A DNA stretch of 64,000 nucleotides from JBBQNJ01 sp038329845 (GCA_038329845.1 JBBQNJ010000016.1:4791-68790), one strand, 5' to 3'. Numbered from the stretch's first letter, positions 1 to 9,447 are shown. Numbers and translations: made by a program. The notes: generated by a model not told the origin, from the letters alone.

Positions 1-1881
1 GCGCGGGATGTGTTGATCCCTCTGTCATTGTCGGTGTTGCTGAGTTTTCTGCTGGTGCCGCTGGTCACGCGATTGGAGCGGTTGGGCCTGGGGCGAATCC
101 CCGCGGTGCTGGGGGTAGTGTTTTTCGGCTTCGCCTTGATCGGACTGATGGGGTGGCTGGTGGTCAGTTCGCTGATCGACCTGGGCAACGAGCTTCCCGG
201 CTATCGCGACGACATTCGTCGGAAAATCGCCGAAGTGCGAGGGAGCACGGGCGGAGTCCAGAAGATTCAGCAATTCGTGGAGGATGTGACCAGCACAACC
301 GAGCCGACGACCGCCGCTTCGACGCAAAGCGTCACTCGACCGGCCACCTCCGGCGAGATTGCGCCGACGACGTCGGCGGCCGCGGCGCTGGCGCCGATCA
401 AGGCGGCATCCGCGGTCGAGTCATCGTCGGCACCGCCGGCAACGCAGCCCGGGCTGCGCCGGAACAATCCATTGTGGGTCGCGCAAGCCGAGTCGCAGGC
501 GGGTCCGATCGAGCTGTTGCAAAACACGGTCGGGCGGCTGCTCTCCCCGCTGGGCACCGCCGCCATCGTCCTTATTTTTGTCATCTTCATGCTGCTGGAG
601 AAGGATGAGCTGCGCGATCGCTTCATCCGGCTGGTCAACCAGGACGACATGACGATTACCACGCAGGCGATGGACGATGCGGCCCAGCGCGTCAGCCGCT
701 ATCTGCTCATGCAACTGCTGGTCAACGGCAGCTACGGCCTGGTCATCGGCCTGGGACTGTTGGCGCTGGGCGTGCCCAACGCGCTGCTATGGGGGCTGCT
801 GTGCGCCTTGTTTCGGTTCGTCCCGTATATCGGGCCGTGGATCGCGGCGGCGTTTCCGATCATCCTGTCGATCGCCGTGTTCCCGGGCTGGCGCGAGGCC
901 ATTTACGTGGTTTTGCTCTTCGTCATTGTCGAGATCATCTCCAACAATGTGATGGAGCCGTGGCTGTACGGATCGAGTACCGGCATGAGCGCCATGGCGG
1001 TGCTGACCGCGGCGGTCTTCTGGACCTGGCTGTGGGGACCGATCGGGCTGCTTCTCAGCACGCCGCTGACTGTTTGTGTCGTGGTTCTGGGCAAGTACGT
1101 CCCCTCGATGAAGTTCCTCGACATTTTGCTCGGCGACAGCCCGGTCCTCTCCCCGGAGATGCGCATCTATCAGCGGCTGCTGGCGCAAGATCCGGAAGAG
1201 GCGATGGACGTGCTGGAAGAGGCGCTGCCGGGGAAGCCGCTGGTCGAGTTATACGATCAGGCGTTGATCCCGGCGATGATGCTCGCCGAGCAGGATCGCC
1301 ACCGGGGACGGCTCGACGAAGTACGATGGAAGTTTATCCGCCAGGGATTCCACGACATGGTCGAAGAACTCGGTGAAGCGGCACGGCCCGATGATGCACC
1401 TCCCGCGGAGCAATCGACCGGCGCGTTCGTTTTGATCCTGCCGGCCCGCGATCAGGCCGACGAGATCGTCGCGGTGATGCTCAGCCAGGTCCTGCGACAG
1501 GCCGGATGCGCCGTCGAAAGCCTGAGCATCGATTCGCTCGCCAGCGAGATGGTCGCGGCGGTCGAATCGCGCCGTCCCCGCGTAGTGTGCATTTCGGCCC
1601 TGCCCCCCTCGGCGATCATCCATGCCCGCTATCTCTGCAAACGCCTCAAAACCCATCTTCTCGATCCCGTCGGCGATCCATCATCGGATAACGTCGATGC
1701 CGCCGCCAAGGAGCTGCGCGGTCGAGCCGCCATGCTCGTGATCGGCTTGTGGAACTCGCGCAGCGACTTGACCAAGGCGCGCCGGCGGCTGCTCTGCCGC
1801 GAACACGACGTGATCGTCACCACGCTGGGGGAGATGCTGCGACATGTCCAGCCCATGCTTGGCGGGGCTCGAAAAGGCTGA
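1..1881 (+). CDS. AI-2E/PerM family transporter, 5'-truncated by the window, with extra C-terminal domain
   Basis: The frame is open from base 1 and reads Ala-Arg-Asp before the GTG at 10. That ARDVLIPL context is typical of PerM/AI-2E permeases, so the true start lies upstream and the first membrane segment is cut off. The body has the family's hydrophobic segments near residues 180-200 and 230-365 (counted from base 10). An Ala/Thr/Pro-rich insert at about 92-150 sits in the usual soluble loop. After the last membrane helix there is about 270 residues of soluble tail, and residues about 470-615 resemble a Rossmann-like, cobalamin-binding-type fold (VLILPARDQADEIVAVM, then repeated beta-alpha units). 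The substrate cannot be read from the sequence. The following gene, mreB, is 249 bases away and has its own ribosome binding site. Confidence 0.8.
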   Translation, partial: ARDVLIPLSLSVLLSFLLVPLVTRLERLGLGRIPAVLGVVFFGFALIGLMGWLVVSSLIDLGNELPGYRDDIRRKIAEVRGSTGGVQKIQQFVEDVTSTTEPTTAASTQSVTRPATSGEIAPTTSAAAALAPIKAASAVESSSAPPATQPGLRRNNPLWVAQAESQAGPIELLQNTVGRLLSPLGTAAIVLIFVIFMLLEKDELRDRFIRLVNQDDMTITTQAMDDAAQRVSRYLLMQLLVNGSYGLVIGLGLLALGVPNALLWGLLCALFRFVPYIGPWIAAAFPIILSIAVFPGWREAIYVVLLFVIVEIISNNVMEPWLYGSSTGMSAMAVLTAAVFWTWLWGPIGLLLSTPLTVCVVVLGKYVPSMKFLDILLGDSPVLSPEMRIYQRLLAQDPEEAMDVLEEALPGKPLVELYDQALIPAMMLAEQDRHRGRLDEVRWKFIRQGFHDMVEELGEAARPDDAPPAEQSTGAFVLILPARDQADEIVAVMLSQVLRQAGCAVESLSIDSLASEMVAAVESRRPRVVCISALPPSAIIHARYLCKRLKTHLLDPVGDPSSDNVDAAAKELRGRAAMLVIGLWNSRSDLTKARRRLLCREHDVIVTTLGEMLRHVQPMLGGARKG

Positions 1882-2130
1882 AGCGAGTGGACGACAGCTT
1901 GGGGACGGTCCAGTTTCTCGAACGGGTTCATCGCGCTCGGCTCATTTCCGGCGGCGCTTTCAACACTGAGCGGGGCGCGGTATCGTGATGAAGGTTGCGG
2001 CGGGCAGGCTCGATGGAACGGCCTTGCGCCGCGGCCTGCCGGGTTGGGGGTTTGGGCGTTCGGCCCCGGCGCGGCGGACGGGGGCGGATTCGTCGGGCCG
2101 GGCGTAAAAGCCGGCAGTTAAGGAGATCGC

Positions 2131-3192
2131 GTGATTCTGGATTGGTTCAGCGGGATGTTCAGCGTCGATATGGGCATCGACCTGGGCACCTGCAACACTC
2201 TGGTGTGCGTTAAGGGCGAAGGGATTGTCCTGAACGAACCGAGCGTGGTCGCCGTCAAAAAAGGGACCAACCGCGTTTTACAAAACGGGCAGGCCGTGGG
2301 ATTGGTTGCCAAGGAGATGCTGGGCAAAACCCCCGGGAGCATCACCGCCATCCGCCCGCTGAAGGATGGGGTGATCAGCGACTTCGAGATCACCGAGGCG
2401 ATGCTCAGCTACTTCATTCGCCGGGTGCATGGGCGCCGGCATTTCATCGGGCCGAGGGTGGTGATCGCGATTCCGTCGGGGATCACGGCGGTAGAGAAGC
2501 GAGCGGTGCTGGATTCGGCCGAGCGGGCCGGGGCGAGGCGGGTGTTCCTGGTCGAAGAGCCTATGGCCGCGGCGATCGGCGCGGGGCTGCCGGTCACCGA
2601 ACCCACGGCGAGCATGATCGTGGACATCGGCGGGGGAACCACCGAAGTGGCGATCATCTCACTGGCCGACATCAGCGTCTGCGAATCGGTGCGCGTCGCC
2701 GGCGACGACTTTGACGCCGCCATCGTCGAACACATGAAAAAGACGTACAACATGGCGATCGGCGAGCAGATGGCCGAGAAGATCAAGATTGAGATTGGCT
2801 CGGCGGCGCCGATGGCCGACGGGGGAGCCGAGCCGACCATGGACGTCCGCGGGCGCGACCTGATCAGCGGTCTGCCGAGAAAGACCAGCGTTACCAGTGC
2901 CGAAATCCGCGAGGCGCTTCAGGAGCCGGTCACGCGGATCGTCGAGGCCGTCACGCGAACGCTCGAACTGGCCGAGCCGGAGCTGGCCGCGGACCTGGTG
3001 GACAACGGCATCACCATGGCCGGCGGATCGAGCATGTTGCGCGGGCTAAGCACGGTGATCAGCAACGCCACCGGACTGGATGTGCGCCTGGCTGAAGATC
3101 CGCTGACCTGCGTGGCCCGCGGCACCAGCGTCTACCTCGATAACCTCGAGTTGTGGAAGGACACCATGGAGAGCGACGCCGACGACATCTGA
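2131..3192 (+). CDS. mreB: Rod shape-determining protein MreB
   Basis: 353 residues, normal length for MreB. The actin-fold nucleotide motifs are visible: DLGTCNTLV near residues 17-25 (phosphate 1) and IVDIGGGTTEVAIIS near 163-177 (phosphate 2). The GTG start is preceded by AAGGAG with a 5-base gap, which decides it. MreB polymerises beneath the inner membrane and positions the lateral wall synthesis machinery. It heads the operon that continues with mreC, mreD, mrdA, a DUF3592-like gene and rodA, all on the same strand. No unusual residues were noted. Confidence 0.96.
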   Translation: MILDWFSGMFSVDMGIDLGTCNTLVCVKGEGIVLNEPSVVAVKKGTNRVLQNGQAVGLVAKEMLGKTPGSITAIRPLKDGVISDFEITEAMLSYFIRRVHGRRHFIGPRVVIAIPSGITAVEKRAVLDSAERAGARRVFLVEEPMAAAIGAGLPVTEPTASMIVDIGGGTTEVAIISLADISVCESVRVAGDDFDAAIVEHMKKTYNMAIGEQMAEKIKIEIGSAAPMADGGAEPTMDVRGRDLISGLPRKTSVTSAEIREALQEPVTRIVEAVTRTLELAEPELAADLVDNGITMAGGSSMLRGLSTVISNATGLDVRLAEDPLTCVARGTSVYLDNLELWKDTMESDADDI

Positions 3193-3289
3193 TCGCCGGT
3201 GCCGCGTTGATCGCGGCCGGACGGCGGCGCCGTTTCCGGCACGCCCGACTCGATTCGATTGATTGTTGTTCATCGCCGCGGCGGCAGGG

Positions 3290-4147
3290 ATGCTCAAGCT
3301 CACTTTCACCCAGATTTTCGCCGTTTTGTTGCTTTTGGCCGCCTTGAGCGGCTTTGCGGTCTCCCCGCGCTTGGGCGATCGCGCCCGCGCGCCGCTACAG
3401 GGGCTGTTCGCCCCGGTGGCAATTCCGGCCCGCGCGCTGGGAGGATTTTTGCGCGGCCGGCTGGCCCCCGAGCCGCTGATCGATCTGGGCGCGGCCGACC
3501 CGGCTCATCCCCGCAGCGCCGGTCAACTGATCGAGGAAAACCAGGCGCTGCGACTCAGCGTGGCGAGCCTGACCCAGCAGCTCACCGGCCTGCGGCAACT
3601 GAACCAGGACCGTGAGGTCTTGACCGAGGTCAGACAACTGTGCATTCCCGTGAAGGTGATCGGCGCTGACTCGGGCCTGCGGGATGCGCTGCTGCTGGGA
3701 GGCTCGAGCCTCGATGGGATCAGTGCCGGTGCCGCGGCGCTCTATCGAGGAGGGATCGCCGGACGGGTGGACCGGGCCGCCATCGGCGGGCTGCATGTCC
3801 GCCTGATCACCGACCGCGGCTTCCGCGTCACCGGGATGTTTGGTCGATTCGAGCCGGATTCCGGATCGTTTACCCCGCTGGTGAAGCTATCGCCCCTGAT
3901 CGAAGGAGTCGGCGACGGATTGATGGTGGTGCGTCATCTGTCGATGCGAGAGGCCGACGAGGTGCGGATCGGCGATTGGGTGGTGCTGCGAGACGAGAGC
4001 GACTGGCCGGCGGTACTCCAGGGATTCAAGCTGGGACAGGTGGTGAAAATCTCGCCCTCGTCCGAAGCCCCGCTGTTCGCGCGGATCGAAATCCGCCCCA
4101 GCGGTGACCTGACGGCGTTGCGCGAAGTGATGGTGATCAAAGGGTGA
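3290..4147 (+). CDS. mreC: Rod shape-determining protein MreC
   Basis: 285 residues from the ATG at 3290; an in-frame TTG at 3263 would add nine residues but has no clear ribosome binding site. The N-terminus has one membrane helix (about residues 5-24), followed by a coiled-coil stretch at about 78-112 (EENQALRLSVASLTQQL) and then the beta-rich periplasmic MreC domain with the usual IAGRV segment near residue 155. MreC links MreB to the periplasmic parts of the elongasome. The gene lies 97 bases after mreB and before mreD. Confidence 0.88.
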   Translation: MLKLTFTQIFAVLLLLAALSGFAVSPRLGDRARAPLQGLFAPVAIPARALGGFLRGRLAPEPLIDLGAADPAHPRSAGQLIEENQALRLSVASLTQQLTGLRQLNQDREVLTEVRQLCIPVKVIGADSGLRDALLLGGSSLDGISAGAAALYRGGIAGRVDRAAIGGLHVRLITDRGFRVTGMFGRFEPDSGSFTPLVKLSPLIEGVGDGLMVVRHLSMREADEVRIGDWVVLRDESDWPAVLQGFKLGQVVKISPSSEAPLFARIEIRPSGDLTALREVMVIKG

Positions 4148-4174
4148 GCAAGGTAGGAAGCCACGAAGCGGCGG

Positions 4175-4335
4175 CGGAACGCAGAGGAGTAAAGTGCCGC
4201 CGGTGTCCTCACGGGTACGTCGTTCGTGCATGGCGCTACGGGTATCGGGACGCAGAGGAGTAGAGTGCCGCCGGTGTCCTCACCGGCGGAAAGATCGCAA
4301 ACTCACCGCCATTGAGGACACCGGCGGCAATGGAA
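4175..4335. repeat. Palindromic intergenic repeat GCCGCCGGTGTCCTCAC, two copies and an inverted half
   Basis: Between mreC and mreD the phrase GCAGAGGAGTAAAGTGCCGC followed by CGGTGTCCTCAC occurs at 4181-4212 and again, with minor changes, at 4252-4283. An inverted half (GAGGACACCGGCGGCAAT) lies at 4314-4331, so 4265-4331 can fold into a long hairpin. The same motif pair appears at 39594-39683, showing that it is a dispersed family. It splits the shape operon without obviously ending it, and there is no U-run. Confidence 0.8.
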
Positions 4336-4380
4336 GACATTCGCCGTTGAGCGTCCACTTTGGTTTTTCACGAACCCTTC

Positions 4381-4944
4381 ATGCGTTGGCTCTCCTGGTT
4401 CATTCTCGCGTACGTGGCGATCGGCCTGCAGGTCGGACTGGGAGGATTTCTGCGCTGGGGAGGCGCAGCGCCCAATCTGGGGTTGATCGCGGTCATCTTC
4501 ATCGCCATCCACGCTCCGCGCGATTCGGCCCTGCTGGGGTGTTTCCTCATGGGACTGATGCAGGACCTGCTGGCCCAGCATCCCCTGGGGTTGTATGCCC
4601 TGGGGTACGGACTGACCGCGATGGTCGCGCAGTCGGCGGCCCAGGTGGTCTACCGCAATCACGCGCTGACCCACTTTTTCATGGCCCTTTTCGGCGGAAT
4701 CGTCTGCGGCGGGATCGTCTGGCTGGAATCGGCGATCCATCCCCCGGGTCCGGTGAAGATCATGGCGGGCGGGGCGACGCTTGGGGCGATCCGGCTGTCG
4801 CTGGGGACCGTATTGATCTCGGCGCTGTACACCGCGACGTTGGCACCGCTTCTGATGTGGCCACTGCAAAAGATTCGTCGCGTCTTTGCGTTTCAGCCGG
4901 GTCATCGCCGAAGGATGGCGACGGGCAGGGGAAGCCGGCGTTAG
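4381..4944 (+). CDS. mreD: Rod shape-determining protein MreD
   Basis: 187 residues, almost entirely hydrophobic, with five to six predicted membrane helices, which is the normal size and character of MreD. The motif GCFLMGLMQDLLAQHPLGLYALGYGL (cited in two parts: GCFLMGLMQDLL, then HPLGLYALGYGL) at about residues 58-83 matches the family's conserved glycine/aspartate region. An in-frame TTG at 4360 is an alternative start; neither has a clear ribosome binding site. The position between mreC and mrdA supports the call. Function: integral membrane part of the elongasome. Confidence 0.82.
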   Translation: MRWLSWFILAYVAIGLQVGLGGFLRWGGAAPNLGLIAVIFIAIHAPRDSALLGCFLMGLMQDLLAQHPLGLYALGYGLTAMVAQSAAQVVYRNHALTHFFMALFGGIVCGGIVWLESAIHPPGPVKIMAGGATLGAIRLSLGTVLISALYTATLAPLLMWPLQKIRRVFAFQPGHRRRMATGRGSRR

Positions 4945-4974
4945 ACGCCGCTTGTAGACAAGGATGGGAATCGC

Positions 4975-7302
4975 GTGTTTGAGCGACGATTGAAAATCTT
5001 CCTGGGTCTGTTGTTCGTCCCGACGCTGCTGCTACTGGGCAGGACGATGCAGGTGCAGATTTTCCAGCGTGCCGATTGGGAAGACGAGGCGATGCGGATG
5101 ATGCGCGACGCCGAGCGGACGGCCACGGTCCGCGGGCGCATCCTCGACACCCGGGGGCGGGTGATCGCCGAGGACATCCCCAGCATCGACGTTTGCGTCG
5201 ATTTTCGCGCCATCGGGCGAGAGCCGGATGCCAAGTGGCTGCGCACGATCTCGATCAACCGCCTCGACGCCCGCACGGCCCGACAATGGCGCCGGCGGCC
5301 GCTCGACGATCGCCGCGCACTGCTCGGCGAAGAAATCGATCTCGCCAAAGGCCAGGTCCGCCAGATGTGGCAAATGCTGGCGCGGATCAGCGACAGCAGC
5401 GCCGACGAGATGGACGAGATTCGCCATTCGATCCTTCATCGCGTCGAGATGCAGCGCCGCTATGTCTGGTACAACAAGTTCCGCGCTGCCCGCGAGCGTT
5501 ACGAAAATCGCCAGCCCACCGGCGCCTGGCTGAGCTGGCTGCTGGACGATTCCAGTTCAGCGCCGGAGCTGGACAGCTTCGACGTGACCGTCGCCGAGCA
5601 GTCGGCACCGCATGTGATCCTGCGGGCGATCAACGCCGAGACCCGCAACACACTGGGCAAGCGCCTGGAGGAATGCCCGGGCCTGAGCCTGCTGCCCAGC
5701 ACCGACCGATACTATCCCTACGGCCAGGTCGCCTGCCATTCGATCGGGCGGCTGTCGCGCGTAAGCCGCGAGGATCTCGAGCTGGACGCGGCGCTGGGGC
5801 TGGATGAACTCAAGCGCTCGCTTCCCAACGACCTGGTGGGTCGCACGGGCATCGAGGCGATCGCCGAGCTGTCGCTGCGCGGATCGCGCGGGCGCGTCGA
5901 GCGCTCGCTGGGCGACGATGGGACGATCCTCGAACGCAAGGTTGCCATTCCCGGTGCTGATGTGCGAACGACCTTGGATATCGAGCTGCAAAAAGAGATC
6001 GAGGACCTGTTCGCCCACGGCAAGGTCGAGGACCACAACGGCAAGGTGATCGATGTCTACCCGATGCATGGGGCGGCGGTGGTGATCGACCTTTCCGGCG
6101 GCGAGGTGCGGGCGCTGGTTTCCTACCCCACCTACGACTTGAACACGATCGATGAGAATTACGAGCAGTTGCAGAGCGACGATCGCAACCTACCGCTGTT
6201 TAATCGGGCCACACAGGATACGCTCGAGCCGGGATCGACGATCAAGCCAGTCGTGGGGATCGGTGCCATCACTCAGGGGACCGTGAAGGTGGATGAGGGG
6301 ATCGAATGCACCGGCTACCTGGTGCTGGGCAAGCAGAAGTTTCGATTCGGGCGCTGCTGGGTAGCGTCGAAGTTCGAGCGCGTCTTGAAGGCCAACGGCC
6401 TGAGCGTGGCGCATCATCCGGTGCCGTCGTACGCCCCCCACCCGACCGGATTCCTCACGTTCGCCGACGCCTTGGAACGAAGCTGCAACGTCTATTTCGA
6501 AGTCCTGGCCGACAAGCTGGGGATCGACGGGCTCACCTGGTGGTATCAGCGCTTCGGGCTAGGGCGACCCACCGGCATCGGACTGCCCGAGGCATCCGGC
6601 AGACTACCGAGTTCCTACCGAGGCAATCATCGCCAGATGGCCGCGTGTTTCGCGGGGATCGGCCAGGGATCGGTCGCGGCCACCCCGATCCAGATGGCCA
6701 ACGTCGCCGCGACGATCGCCCGCGATGGGGTGTGGCAACGTCCGCTGCTGTTTCCCGCCGGCACGGTGCTGCCACCGCGGCGGGCGTCGACGACGGTGCC
6801 GAGCGACGATGAGGACGAACCGGCGATCGAGCGCGGGGACCGGTTTCGTGTTCCGGCGGCGCCCGAGGCGCTGGCGGCGGCGCGGGAGGGGATGGACCGC
6901 GTGGTCAACAGCCCGGCCGGGACGGGCACGCGCCTGCGCGTCAACGGACTTCACGTCGCCGGAAAAACCGGCACGGCACAGGCCGCCAAGTTCACGATCT
7001 ACCAACGCGATGAGCGCGGCCAGATTCTGCGGGATGAAAACGGCCGACCGCGACGATTGACCCTCGATCCGGGGACCGATGCCGCGCCCCTGGCCGATCT
7101 GCCGTGGTATCGCGCCCACGGCGAAGACGGCAGCGAGTTGAGCCATGCCTGGTACATCGGCTTCGCTCCGGCGGATCATCCCCGCATCGCGTTCTGTGTG
7201 CTGGTCGAGTACGGCGGCTCGGGCGGGGCCACCGCCGCACCGATCGCACGCGACCTGCTTGAAGCCTGTATCCGCCACGGCTACCTTGCCCGCTCGAACT
7301 AA
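4975..7302 (+). CDS. mrdA: Penicillin-binding protein 2 (peptidoglycan transpeptidase)
   Basis: 775 residues with an N-terminal membrane anchor (about 7-25), a PBP dimerisation domain and a C-terminal transpeptidase domain. The three catalytic motifs are present: STIK with Ser421, SCN (SxN) at 503-505 and KTG at 664-666. GTG at 4975 follows AAGGA at a normal distance. PBP2 crosslinks peptidoglycan during elongation together with RodA, encoded 850 bases downstream. The protein is long for PBP2 (usually about 600-680), mostly because of a charged insert at about residues 85-190 in the dimerisation region and a linker at about 600-625. Confidence 0.93.
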   Translation: MFERRLKIFLGLLFVPTLLLLGRTMQVQIFQRADWEDEAMRMMRDAERTATVRGRILDTRGRVIAEDIPSIDVCVDFRAIGREPDAKWLRTISINRLDARTARQWRRRPLDDRRALLGEEIDLAKGQVRQMWQMLARISDSSADEMDEIRHSILHRVEMQRRYVWYNKFRAARERYENRQPTGAWLSWLLDDSSSAPELDSFDVTVAEQSAPHVILRAINAETRNTLGKRLEECPGLSLLPSTDRYYPYGQVACHSIGRLSRVSREDLELDAALGLDELKRSLPNDLVGRTGIEAIAELSLRGSRGRVERSLGDDGTILERKVAIPGADVRTTLDIELQKEIEDLFAHGKVEDHNGKVIDVYPMHGAAVVIDLSGGEVRALVSYPTYDLNTIDENYEQLQSDDRNLPLFNRATQDTLEPGSTIKPVVGIGAITQGTVKVDEGIECTGYLVLGKQKFRFGRCWVASKFERVLKANGLSVAHHPVPSYAPHPTGFLTFADALERSCNVYFEVLADKLGIDGLTWWYQRFGLGRPTGIGLPEASGRLPSSYRGNHRQMAACFAGIGQGSVAATPIQMANVAATIARDGVWQRPLLFPAGTVLPPRRASTTVPSDDEDEPAIERGDRFRVPAAPEALAAAREGMDRVVNSPAGTGTRLRVNGLHVAGKTGTAQAAKFTIYQRDERGQILRDENGRPRRLTLDPGTDAAPLADLPWYRAHGEDGSELSHAWYIGFAPADHPRIAFCVLVEYGGSGGATAAPIARDLLEACIRHGYLARSN

Positions 7303-7311
7303 AAGGATTCG

Positions 7312-8088
7312 GTGCCCCGCATGACCCGTCACAACCTTCCCAGCGCCCCCGACATCCAGGCACCGCCCGCCGCGCCGCGACCGATCGGCCCGGAAGCCCG
7401 TCGCCGAAGTTGGAACGAGCCGTCCGTGCGATTCTGGTGGATTTCAGCCTTGGGGATGCTGGGAATCGCCGGCTACCTGGCCGGAACCCAATACCTTACC
7501 TGGGCGACGGAAGCGGATTTGATCCGCAACGGAACCAAAGTGCAGGCGAAGGTGACCCAGGCCGCCGGCCAGACCGTGGTGGGGCGCCGGGTTCCGCCCG
7601 ATTCGCCGGTGCGCCTGGAATTCAAGCTCAACGGCGCTGACTACGAGTTCAACGGGTTCCTCTTCGGACGCGAGGAGTTCATCATTGTCGACGACCTGGT
7701 GGACATCCGCGTCGATCCGAAGAACCCGCGAAGCTGGACCTATCGCACCGAGCCGGTGCCGCTGCTCGGCCACCTGCTGGGCGCGATCCTAGTGACCCCG
7801 CTGTCGATCCTGCTGGCGGTCGTGGCGGTGATCATGCGGATCATCGTGCTGCGACGCTGGCGCAGCGGCGAAGCGTTGCAGGCGGTGGTGGTGGATCGCA
7901 AGCAGACCGCCGTCGCCCCGCTCAGCTATGCCGTCCGCTGCAATCCCGTCGATCGCCGCGACCGGCGGCTACTGACCGTTCACATCCCCCGCAGCGCCGC
8001 CGATCCCCAGCCCGGCGATACGATCTGGCTGATCCTCGGCGAAGCAGGCAGCGGCCGTCCCCTGGCGGCGATGCTTTTTTCGCCGTAA
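7312..8088 (+). CDS. DUF3592-like membrane protein inside the elongasome operon
   Basis: 258 residues, GTG start 4 bases after AAAGGA. A proline-rich cytoplasmic N-terminus precedes a membrane helix (about 42-62). A beta-rich section follows (about 75-150, with LEFKLNGADYEFNG and the phrase VDIRVDPKNPRSW), then a second membrane stretch (about 155-185) and a soluble tail. The section with 'V..DPKNP' resembles DUF3592 proteins, whose function is unknown. It is only 9 bases behind mrdA and 64 bases before rodA on the same strand, so it is probably co-transcribed with the wall synthesis genes. A role in elongation is inferred from position only. Confidence 0.72.
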   Translation: MPRMTRHNLPSAPDIQAPPAAPRPIGPEARRRSWNEPSVRFWWISALGMLGIAGYLAGTQYLTWATEADLIRNGTKVQAKVTQAAGQTVVGRRVPPDSPVRLEFKLNGADYEFNGFLFGREEFIIVDDLVDIRVDPKNPRSWTYRTEPVPLLGHLLGAILVTPLSILLAVVAVIMRIIVLRRWRSGEALQAVVVDRKQTAVAPLSYAVRCNPVDRRDRRLLTVHIPRSAADPQPGDTIWLILGEAGSGRPLAAMLFSP

Positions 8089-8152
8089 GCCGTCGGCACC
8101 GAGCCGATCCGCGCCGTTCGACGTTCGACGTTCGAGCCGTTGGCCCCCGACC

Positions 8153-9334
8153 ATGAGAAAGCTCTGGCAACAGCTCGCCATCGCCACCAACTGGCCCGTC
8201 CTGGTGGCCGTGCTGGTCCTCTCCGGCGTCGGCATCCTCTCGATCTGGGCCCATCCCAAGGCCAACGGCCCCAAGCAACTGCTCTTCCTGGGCATCGCCC
8301 TGGTCTGCATGTTCGCGTTCCAGGCCGTCAATTACCTGATCATCGGGCGATGGGCCTGGGGATTTTACCTGCTCAGCCTCCTGGCCGTTTCCTACACCGT
8401 CGCCGGCTCGAGACTTTCCCTGCCCGGGGTCACTTCCGTCAACGGTGCCTACAACTGGATCAAGATCGGCGGCGGCTTGAGCATCCAGCCGGCGGAACTA
8501 GCCAAGGTGGGATTCGTGCTGGTATTGGCCAGATATCTGCGATTCGGGTCCAACTACCGCACGCTCGGCGGGCTTGTCCCCCCGTTTCTCCTGGCCGCGA
8601 TCCCCGTGGGGCTGATCCTTAAGCAGCCGGACCTGGGCACCGCGATCGTCTTCGGCCCGATCCTCTTCGGGATGCTCTTCGTCGCCGGGGCGAAGCTGCG
8701 GCATCTGCTGGGGATCTGCGCCGTGGGACTGTGCCTGGCCCCGCTGGTCTGGCTCAGCGGCGACGCCGAGAGCGGCGCGCCCGGCTTGCCGATCCTGCGG
8801 CATCTGCCGGCGCTGGTCAAACCGTATCAGCGTGCCCGTGTCATGGCGATGCTGTCGCGCGATCCGGCGATGCTCCAGGGGACCGGGTTTCAGCAGGAAC
8901 ACGCGCTGATCGCCCTGGGTTCCGGCGGCGTTACCGGCAAGGGTGCCGGAGAAATCCCCGTCGGGTCGAAGGTCCCCGAATCCCACAACGACATGATCTT
9001 CGCGTTGATCGGCGAACAATTCGGATTCGTCGGGTCGGTGGTGGTCCTGGTGGCGTATATCGTGCTGTTCGCCGCCGGCGTCGAGATCGCCGCCTCGACC
9101 CGCGAGCCGTTCGGCCGGCTCGTCGCCGTCGGCATTACCGCCATGCTCGCCGGGCAGACCTTCCTGAACCTGATGGTCGCCACCCGCCTGATGCCCGTCA
9201 CCGGCGTGACCCTCCCGTTTGTCAGCTACGGCGGCACCAGCCTGCTCGCCAGCTACCTCTCGGCCGGCCTGCTCCTGAACATCGGCCAGAACCGCCCCCT
9301 GGTGATCGCGCGGGAATCGTTCCAGCATGGGTGA
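8153..9334 (+). CDS. rodA: RodA/FtsW family peptidoglycan glycosyltransferase
   Basis: 393 residues with about ten membrane helices. The SEDS signatures are visible: YNWIKIGGGLSIQPAELAKV near residues 100-119, PDLGTAIVF near 160-168, PESHNDMIFALIGEQFGFVG near 276-295 and PFVSYGGTSLLASY near 360-373. SEDS proteins polymerise glycan strands from lipid II and pair with a class B PBP, here PBP2 encoded upstream. The linkage to mreBCD and mrdA makes RodA more likely than FtsW. Confidence 0.93.
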   Translation: MRKLWQQLAIATNWPVLVAVLVLSGVGILSIWAHPKANGPKQLLFLGIALVCMFAFQAVNYLIIGRWAWGFYLLSLLAVSYTVAGSRLSLPGVTSVNGAYNWIKIGGGLSIQPAELAKVGFVLVLARYLRFGSNYRTLGGLVPPFLLAAIPVGLILKQPDLGTAIVFGPILFGMLFVAGAKLRHLLGICAVGLCLAPLVWLSGDAESGAPGLPILRHLPALVKPYQRARVMAMLSRDPAMLQGTGFQQEHALIALGSGGVTGKGAGEIPVGSKVPESHNDMIFALIGEQFGFVGSVVVLVAYIVLFAAGVEIAASTREPFGRLVAVGITAMLAGQTFLNLMVATRLMPVTGVTLPFVSYGGTSLLASYLSAGLLLNIGQNRPLVIARESFQHG

Positions 9335-9356
9335 TCACAGCCTGCTCCAGCCCTTC

Positions 9357-9376
9357 TTGTGGTGCGGGCTTCCAGC
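9357..9376. repeat. Short repeat GGTGCGGGCTTCCAGCCTGC
   Basis: GGTGCGGGCTTCCAGCCTGC lies just after rodA. Related phrases occur at 18982-19000 (AGGCTGGAAGCCT hairpin) and 63719-63733 (GGTGCGAGCTTCCAG), suggesting one dispersed intergenic repeat family. No coding function is seen. Confidence 0.5.
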
Positions 9377-9447
9377 CTGCTTTAATCCAACTTCCGCAGC
9401 AACGGCTCGACGATTTTTTTGGTGTCTTGGATCATTGTTCACCCTTG

